The position numbers and the translations under genes were made by a program. This document shows positions 59,232 to 64,000 of a stretch of DNA of 64,000 nt, one piece after another. Position 1 is the stretch's first letter; each line of letters starts with the position of its first letter. The stretch covers positions 1,302,001 to 1,366,000 of the forward strand of contig OZ244718.1 in the NCBI GenBank assembly GCA_965218945.1. The letters are read 5' to 3'. Below the pieces are notes generated by a model that saw only the letters and a program-made list of their open reading frames with translations, made no database searches and was not told the origin of the DNA. The stretch is from DAOUJW01 sp965218945. GTDB taxonomy: Bacteria; Chloroflexota; Dehalococcoidia; Lucifugimonadales; UBA2985.

Positions 59232-59444
59232 ATGGCACACTCACGATGGACTGACAACCCCTTTAGACGGCCTGACATCACCCCTGAACAGTTGGAATGG
59301 ATTAAGAAGCGCAATGAGGCTACTCGTATCTTCCAAGAAACGGGAGATGATACAATGGCTATCGAGATTGGCCTGTTCCCTCCTCACGAAGAAGAAGGAG
59401 AAACAAAGCAAGAGCAAGACGACTCTACTACAAAAGGAGATTAG
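59232..59444 (+). CDS. small hypothetical passenger protein
   Basis: 70 residues from ATG 59232, with GAAAGGAGACTCA immediately upstream. RWTDNPFRRPDITPEQLEWIKKRNEATRIF is helical and the C-terminus is acidic. An earlier in-frame start is weaker. It is followed three bases after the stop by another small gene. Confidence 0.45.
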   Translation: MAHSRWTDNPFRRPDITPEQLEWIKKRNEATRIFQETGDDTMAIEIGLFPPHEEEGETKQEQDDSTTKGD

Positions 59445-59446
59445 CT

Positions 59447-59683
59447 ATGATTCCGTTTCATCTACCTGTCGGTGAAATCGGCGATGTACAGCTCCATCCT
59501 CATAACCTACTACCTGACCATCTGGTCCTACAAGTTTTCTGGACCAATAAAGATATGGAATTAGTAGAGGGTCATTTAGAACTTCTTGAATATCACGGTG
59601 ACCACCCCCAAGAGATGACATTACTCCTGAGTCCAGAGGATGTGACCCGCCTGCGTAACCTCTTCCAATCCATCCCTGCATAG
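59447..59683 (+). CDS. small hypothetical passenger protein
   Basis: 78 residues, AAAGGAGATTAGCT before ATG. Beta-rich first half (HLVLQVFWTNKDMELVEGHLELLEYHG), then LLLSPEDVTRLRNLFQSI. No family recognised. Last gene before the right transposon end at 59766. Confidence 0.45.
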   Translation: MIPFHLPVGEIGDVQLHPHNLLPDHLVLQVFWTNKDMELVEGHLELLEYHGDHPQEMTLLLSPEDVTRLRNLFQSIPA

Positions 59684-59930
59684 CTTCTCTAACCATTCTC
59701 TCTACCTCCTATTACACGCCAGTCCCTTGAAAGAAACGGCGCTGGGTAAAACTGTATATAATTCCCTTTGAATAACCCACAGCGTCATCTCGCAAGAATT
59801 GCCCTCACCGTCATTCCTGTGAAGCTTGCCCCGTACTCCGATACGGGGACGGGGATCTAAAGCCCCAGTGCACAAGGCTGCGATGCATTGAAAGAATCGC
59901 CTTGGATTCCTCGCTTCGCTCGGAATGAAG

Positions 59931-61689
59931 CCTGTAGGGGCGGTTCGCGGAGCCTGTCCCAGAATGATGAATTGGTGACTATTGGTGAGTCGGTCGTGCC
60001 AAGTCCGAGTCTGTTGTCACAGTCGGAGCGATGTCTTGACCGTCATTCGATCTTGCAGGCGGCGCGGATTAGGAGACATGGTTGGTTAGGCCGTCGTCGG
60101 TCACCCCCTCATGGCCCTGCTATCGCCGCCTGCGCCCATCTCTGGTTCCACCTGGGTCTGCCCCGGTCGCGCCATACGCGCCACAGGGTGCGCAGGTTGA
60201 AGCTCGTGGCCAACAAGACCCATTCGGCCGACACATTGACAATGCCACGGAGCAAGAACCGCCGAGCGCCCTGTTGCTCTTTGAGGATCCCAAAAGCCGG
60301 TTCTGGCAGTTGCTTACGCTGCTTGTACGCCTCTTTGGCCTCCTCAGTAGACATCCATACCCGATGACGACGCAGGACAGCTTCGTGAGGACCTACCTCC
60401 AGCCCACGCCCATGACGCCCATCCTTGGTGCAGACCCCGAAGGCCGGACACACCTGGCAGACGGCTCCGGAGGCTCGGTACAGACGCATGAGCGTTCCCC
60501 TGGTACGCTTGAGTCGGGTGAAGCGCAGTATCTGGCCCATGGGACAGGTGTAGCTATCCATCTGCTCATCGTAGCAAAAACGGTCCTTGTGGTAGGGGTG
60601 TTCAAGGGCCTTGTGCTGCGACTCCGGCATGATCACCTGTTGTTCCCGTTGGGCGCACGACTCCAGGTTGGCGCCGGAGTGATAGCCCGCATCGGCCAGC
60701 GTTGCCTCCGCCCTGTCTCCAATCATCTCCTCGGCTTGCTCCAGCATTGGAGTCAACTGACCACTGTCGTTGGCCTCACACACCACCTCCGCTGCGGTGA
60801 TGACTAGCCCCGTGCCTTCGCCGGCGCCCGGCTCCAGTGGCGAGACCATCGCTTGGGCATTGTAAGCAGCCACGATGCCTCCACCAGCCTTCATCAGACT
60901 CGCATCACCATCGGTAAGATTGATACGTTGCTGTCCCTCTTCACCTGCAAGTTGTTCCATTGCCTGCTGCACCTGTTCTCTCAGCGCCTTGTTCTTGGCA
61001 AGCTCCTCCGGCAGACGCACAGAGACAGCGTCTTCCCCAGCCTCGTTCTGCGCCTCAAGATCACTGATCGCCGCGTCCACCCGCTTCAGCAACCGTTGCA
61101 ACCCTTCAGCATCAAAGCTCCTATCCTTCGCTGCATTGGCAGCTATCTTCGTCCCATCCACAGCCTGCACCGCCAACTCCACCAAGCCCATGGCCACCAT
61201 CGTGCGCACCGTTCGCTTAAAGAGCCTTCTCATCGCTCCACGATGGTCTCTGTAGAACCGCCACAGGGTATTGTGGTCCGGGTGCTGCCAAGCTGTCAGC
61301 CAAAGGTACGGTATCTGGTCTCGGCAGGCCGCCTCCAGCTTGCGGCACGAGCGCACGCCGGTCATGAACCCATACAACCACACGCTCAGCAGCCCGCGAG
61401 GATGGTACGATGGCGCTCCCAATGCCTCACCATCTATCTCAACTCCCAACTCAGACCATCCCGAACGCTCCAAAGCGTCCACAAACTCCGCCACAAACCG
61501 CACCGGATGGTCTTCGGGCACAACTTCCTCCAGTGTAGGAGGAAACAACCACGGCTGCTCTCGGTTCAGTGGGCGACGCGGCATTGAACTCTCCATCAAT
61601 CAATTCTTGGCCACAATTCTAACCCGTTTCACCCACATCCGAAAATACACACCCTTTATGAGACAGGCTCCGCGAACCGCCCCTACAGG
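59931..61689 (-). mobile_element. IS1182-type insertion sequence
   Basis: Perfect 28-bp inverted repeats bound it: CCTGTAGGGGCGGTTCGCGG... at 59931-59958 and its complement at 61662-61689. The single transposase gene lies between. No target duplication is evident by eye (GAAG left, AACT right). Just left of it (59767-59930) is the remainder of the dispersed repeat hit by the transposon. Confidence 0.8.
60109..61599 (-). CDS. IS1182-family transposase
   Basis: 496 residues, intact. The N-terminal domain (QPWLFPPTLEEVVPEDHPVRFVAEFVDAL, then YHPRGLLSVWLYGFMTGVRSCRKLE) is the IS1182/IS5-like head (DUF772). The DDE residues are in AVDGTKIAANAAKDRSFD, ADAGYHSGANLE and PEPAFGILKEQQG. A Cys-rich insertion (YTCPMGQ, CQVCPAFGVCT) sits between the second Asp and the Glu, as usual. 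A coiled-coil-like segment covers about 170-220. Confidence 0.92.
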   Translation of the reverse strand: MMESSMPRRPLNREQPWLFPPTLEEVVPEDHPVRFVAEFVDALERSGWSELGVEIDGEALGAPSYHPRGLLSVWLYGFMTGVRSCRKLEAACRDQIPYLWLTAWQHPDHNTLWRFYRDHRGAMRRLFKRTVRTMVAMGLVELAVQAVDGTKIAANAAKDRSFDAEGLQRLLKRVDAAISDLEAQNEAGEDAVSVRLPEELAKNKALREQVQQAMEQLAGEEGQQRINLTDGDASLMKAGGGIVAAYNAQAMVSPLEPGAGEGTGLVITAAEVVCEANDSGQLTPMLEQAEEMIGDRAEATLADAGYHSGANLESCAQREQQVIMPESQHKALEHPYHKDRFCYDEQMDSYTCPMGQILRFTRLKRTRGTLMRLYRASGAVCQVCPAFGVCTKDGRHGRGLEVGPHEAVLRRHRVWMSTEEAKEAYKQRKQLPEPAFGILKEQQGARRFLLRGIVNVSAEWVLLATSFNLRTLWRVWRDRGRPRWNQRWAQAAIAGP

Positions 61690-61735
61690 AACTATCTCTG
61701 ACACCGTTCATCTGGTTCGACAGGCTCCACCCGCC

Positions 61736-62914
61736 TCAGACCAGCACCCTCTCATCCGTCAGGTGGGCAATCTCCTCCTCGGACATGCCCAGCAGGTCTC
61801 TCAGGACTTCCGTGTTGTGCTCGCCCAAGTCCGGCGCCCGGTCGTAGTTCGGAGTCGGCGCGTCGCTCATGTGCCAGGGCTGGGCCACCTGCGTGTACGG
61901 ATTGCCTTCAACCTCTCCGAGGGGTATGAACCGGCCCCGGTCAATAAGGTGCGGGTCATTCACCAGGCCCTCAGCGTTCAGCGACGGCCCGGCGGCGACT
62001 CCCGACTCTTGCAGAATGTGCATCACCTCGTAGTCGGTGCGCTCCGAAGTCCACTCGGTGATTAGCTTGTCAAGCTCATCCTGGTTATGCCAGCGGCTGA
62101 GGGAATCTGCAAAGCGCGGATCTTCGGCCCACTCTGGATGGCCCGCGACCTGGCAGAGGGAGGCCCACTCCTCCTCGTTGCTGACGGCTATGGCGACCCA
62201 CTTGTCGAAGCCCTGGCAGCTGTACACACCGTGAGGCGCCATTGCCAGGTCGCGGTTCTCCTCAGGGGCCTGGTGCCGTCCGTTGACGGTGTAGTCCAGG
62301 AACCGCTCCGGCAGCGCGGCTATGACGTTCTCGGCCATGCACATTTCGATGTACTGACCCTGCCCTGTCTTCCGGTGGTGGCGAAGCGCAGCCAGCACCG
62401 CGAACACGATGAGCATCCCGGTCAGGTGGTCCGCCCATATGCCTGCCACCTGCCCCGGCCTGCCGTCCTTGAAGCCTGTGAGATAGGATAGGCCGGCGAA
62501 GTTGGCAACCTCGGCGTAGTAGCCTATGGCGTTCTTGTACGGCCCCCGGCGCCCCAGGCCGGTGCTGCACAGCATGATAACGTCGGGTTTCACCTTCTTC
62601 AGGTCCTCGTACCCAAGTCCCAGCCTTTCGATAACGCCCGTCCCGAAGTTCTCTACCACCAGATCGCTGACCTTCACCAACTTCTTGGCGACCTCCACGC
62701 CCCTCGGGTCTTTCAGGTCCAGGGTGATGCTCTTCTTGCTGATGTTGTTCCTGACAAACCCGCCTGCAATCCGAGTGTCTCCAGGGTGACGGCTTGCGGT
62801 CTCTATCTTGATCACCTCCGCGCCCATCACTGCCAGCATCATTGTCGAGTAAGGCCCTTGCACCACCTGGGTGAAATCGGCAACTCTTATTCCTCCCAAT
62901 GGTAGTCGGCTCAT
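61736..62914 (-). CDS. family III CoA-transferase (CaiB/BaiF)
   Basis: 392 residues. RVADFTQVVQGPYSTMMLAVMGAEVIKIE is the N-terminal signature. KSITLDLKDPRG and GIWADHLTG follow, the latter with the catalytic Asp162 that forms the glutamyl/aspartyl-CoA intermediate. The C-terminal domain ends LGMSEEEIAHL. It transfers CoA between acyl-CoA and a free acid; substrate unknown. Its stop lies 46 bp right of the IS1182 end, so the gene escaped insertion. The next gene upstream encodes a second member. Confidence 0.92.
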   Translation of the reverse strand: MSRLPLGGIRVADFTQVVQGPYSTMMLAVMGAEVIKIETASRHPGDTRIAGGFVRNNISKKSITLDLKDPRGVEVAKKLVKVSDLVVENFGTGVIERLGLGYEDLKKVKPDVIMLCSTGLGRRGPYKNAIGYYAEVANFAGLSYLTGFKDGRPGQVAGIWADHLTGMLIVFAVLAALRHHRKTGQGQYIEMCMAENVIAALPERFLDYTVNGRHQAPEENRDLAMAPHGVYSCQGFDKWVAIAVSNEEEWASLCQVAGHPEWAEDPRFADSLSRWHNQDELDKLITEWTSERTDYEVMHILQESGVAAGPSLNAEGLVNDPHLIDRGRFIPLGEVEGNPYTQVAQPWHMSDAPTPNYDRAPDLGEHNTEVLRDLLGMSEEEIAHLTDERVLV

Positions 62915-62955
62915 ATCGCTCCCTCCCGTGTGACTTTTGCTATTCTGCTGCGAGA

Positions 62956-64000
62956 TTATACGACGCCCATCTGACGCATACGCGCCAGGTCGTCCTTCGA
63001 GTACCCCAGTCTATTGCATAGCACCTCTTCGTTGTGCTGACCAAGCGAGGGCGCAGGCGACGATACCTGCCAGGGCGTCTCGGAGAAGCGGTAGGCCGGC
63101 CCCGGAGACTTGAACTCGCCTATCTGGGGATGCTCCATATCCACGAAGGTGCCCCGCTCCACGAAGTGAGGATGGTTCACCACGTCCTCCATGGAGTGAA
63201 CTGGGGAAGACGGGATGTGCCCCTCCACCTGTAGCATCTGGTACAGCTCCTCCATAGTGTGCTGCTGAGTCCACTCCTCGACCAGGGGATAGAGGGCATC
63301 CATGTTGTCTCTGCGGGACTCGCGTTCGTTGAATATTTCCCATTCCGTCCACTCCGGGTGTCCCAATACGCCCTTCAGGGACTCCCAGAAGTGGTCTTGC
63401 ACCATCGTCAGGGTCACGTAGCCGTCCTTGGCCAGGAACGGCTTTCGGCCTGGGACTCGAAGCGCCAGGGCCGCTATCCTGGTGGGCGTCTCCCTCCTGT
63501 TGGTGTGGGCAATGATGTCGGATCCAATGGCCGATAGCAGCGGCTCCTGAATTGATACGTCCACGTGCTGACCCTGGCCGGAGAAGTCCCTGGCGAACAG
63601 GGCGCACATGGTAGCCGAGGCTGCGGTTATGCCGGCCTGGACGTTGCCCTGGTGACCGGCTGCCTTGAGGGGCGGATGTGTCTCCGGCTCCTCGATTTCA
63701 CCCGGGGTCCCGTAACCCAGTCCGCCTGTGTGGAATGAGACGAGCTCCGTCGCTTTGTAGTCCCGGTACGGCCCCGTCTGACCGAACGGCGTGATGGACG
63801 TGACGATCAGCTCCGGGTTGACATCCTTGATGGAGTCGTAGTCCAGTCCTAGCTCCTCCATCACCCTTGGCGGATTTGCCTCCACCAGCACGTCGGCGTC
63901 TTTCAACAGCTCTTTGAAGGCCCTCTTCCCCAGAGGTTTCCTGACATCCAGTGTAACGCCCATCTTGCTGGTGTTCATGTAAGCGAAGAGTAGGCTTCGC
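62956..64000 (-). CDS. family III CoA-transferase (CaiB/BaiF), 5' end outside window
   Basis: 348 codons are visible. The frame continues past Met 63978 to the window edge (LFAYMNTSKMGVTLDVRKP is an internal family motif), so the true start and the N-terminal Rossmann part lie outside. TSITPFGQTGPYRDYKATEL and GHQGNVQAGITAASATMCAL are typical. In the latter block the Asp usually found in this position is not obvious, and the catalytic residue should be checked. The C-terminus ends GYSKDDLARM. It lies 41 bp upstream of the other CoA-transferase and is probably in the same operon. Confidence 0.88.
   Translation of the reverse strand, partial: RSLLFAYMNTSKMGVTLDVRKPLGKRAFKELLKDADVLVEANPPRVMEELGLDYDSIKDVNPELIVTSITPFGQTGPYRDYKATELVSFHTGGLGYGTPGEIEEPETHPPLKAAGHQGNVQAGITAASATMCALFARDFSGQGQHVDVSIQEPLLSAIGSDIIAHTNRRETPTRIAALALRVPGRKPFLAKDGYVTLTMVQDHFWESLKGVLGHPEWTEWEIFNERESRRDNMDALYPLVEEWTQQHTMEELYQMLQVEGHIPSSPVHSMEDVVNHPHFVERGTFVDMEHPQIGEFKSPGPAYRFSETPWQVSSPAPSLGQHNEEVLCNRLGYSKDDLARMRQMGVV

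Larger units (their letters stand above)
54852..59766. mobile_element. IS1595-type transposon with passenger genes (4.9 kb)
   Basis: Terminal inverted repeats of 23 bp are perfect: GGGAATTATA... at 54852-54874 and its complement at 59744-59766. They are flanked by identical 8-bp duplications TTTGAATA (54844-54851 and 59767-59774). An 8-bp duplication is the IS1595-family value, and an IS1595-type transposase lies inside. Joining the flanks rebuilds a dispersed repeat also present at about 49523 (GAGACCTTTGxxTAACCC), which serves as an empty-site reference. Contents: five small passenger genes, the transposase with two small cofactor-like genes, a structured leader and a nested ISAs1-type element. 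Confidence 0.85.

Overview
The window reads as a GC-rich bacterial chromosome segment, most likely from an uncultivated Chloroflexota lineage (Dehalococcoidia or SAR202-like). That placement is an inference from gene content: an 11-subunit complex I without NuoE/F/G, a succinate dehydrogenase with an HdrB-like third subunit, a split two-subunit fumarase, many family III CoA-transferases, Gfo/Idh/MocA oxidoreductases and enoyl-CoA hydratases, and a candidate UGA-encoded selenoprotein. No rRNA or phylogenetic marker set is present to confirm it.

Layout. 0-11.4 kb: an NYN-domain gene cut by the left edge, an FKBP lipoprotein, a TM2 protein, two near-identical tandem enoyl-CoA hydratases, an SMP-30 lactonase, a scrambled stretch (exported protein, hypothetical, broken DNA methylase fused to a second SMP-30 tail), tRNA-Arg(TCG), a peroxiredoxin-like gene with an in-frame TGA at the catalytic Cys position, an oxidoreductase, an MBL hydrolase and a doubly repetitive membrane protein. 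11.6-24 kb: central carbon genes, namely an acyl-CoA carboxylase beta subunit, a carboxyltransferase-biotin carrier fusion, isocitrate dehydrogenase, frameshifted malate dehydrogenase and both fumarase subunits on the plus strand, then sdhA-sdhB-hdrB-like on the minus strand. Together these cover about half of the TCA cycle plus a possible transcarboxylation step. 24-27.6 kb: a Nudix hydrolase, NAD kinase and hypotheticals. 27.6-38.3 kb: one long minus-strand nuoABCDHIJKLMN operon with a small DUF2007-like gene between nuoK and nuoL.

38.3-54.8 kb: a retropepsin-like pair bounded by 19-bp direct repeats, a CtpA-type protease, smpB and ssrA (tmRNA), then mostly single catabolic or repair enzymes (DinB-like, dienelactone hydrolase, MsrA, phosphotriesterase-like, VOC, acyl-CoA synthetase, PIG-L deacetylase, molybdenum hydroxylase, amidase). 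Small palindromic repeats lie between many of them.

54.8-61.7 kb is mobile. A 4.9-kb IS1595-type transposon has 23-bp terminal inverted repeats and a perfect 8-bp target duplication. It carries small passenger genes and a leader whose stems appear mutually exclusive, and it is itself interrupted by an ISAs1-type IS with a 10-bp target duplication. An IS1182-type element follows. The right edge holds two family III CoA-transferase genes, the last one cut by the window end.
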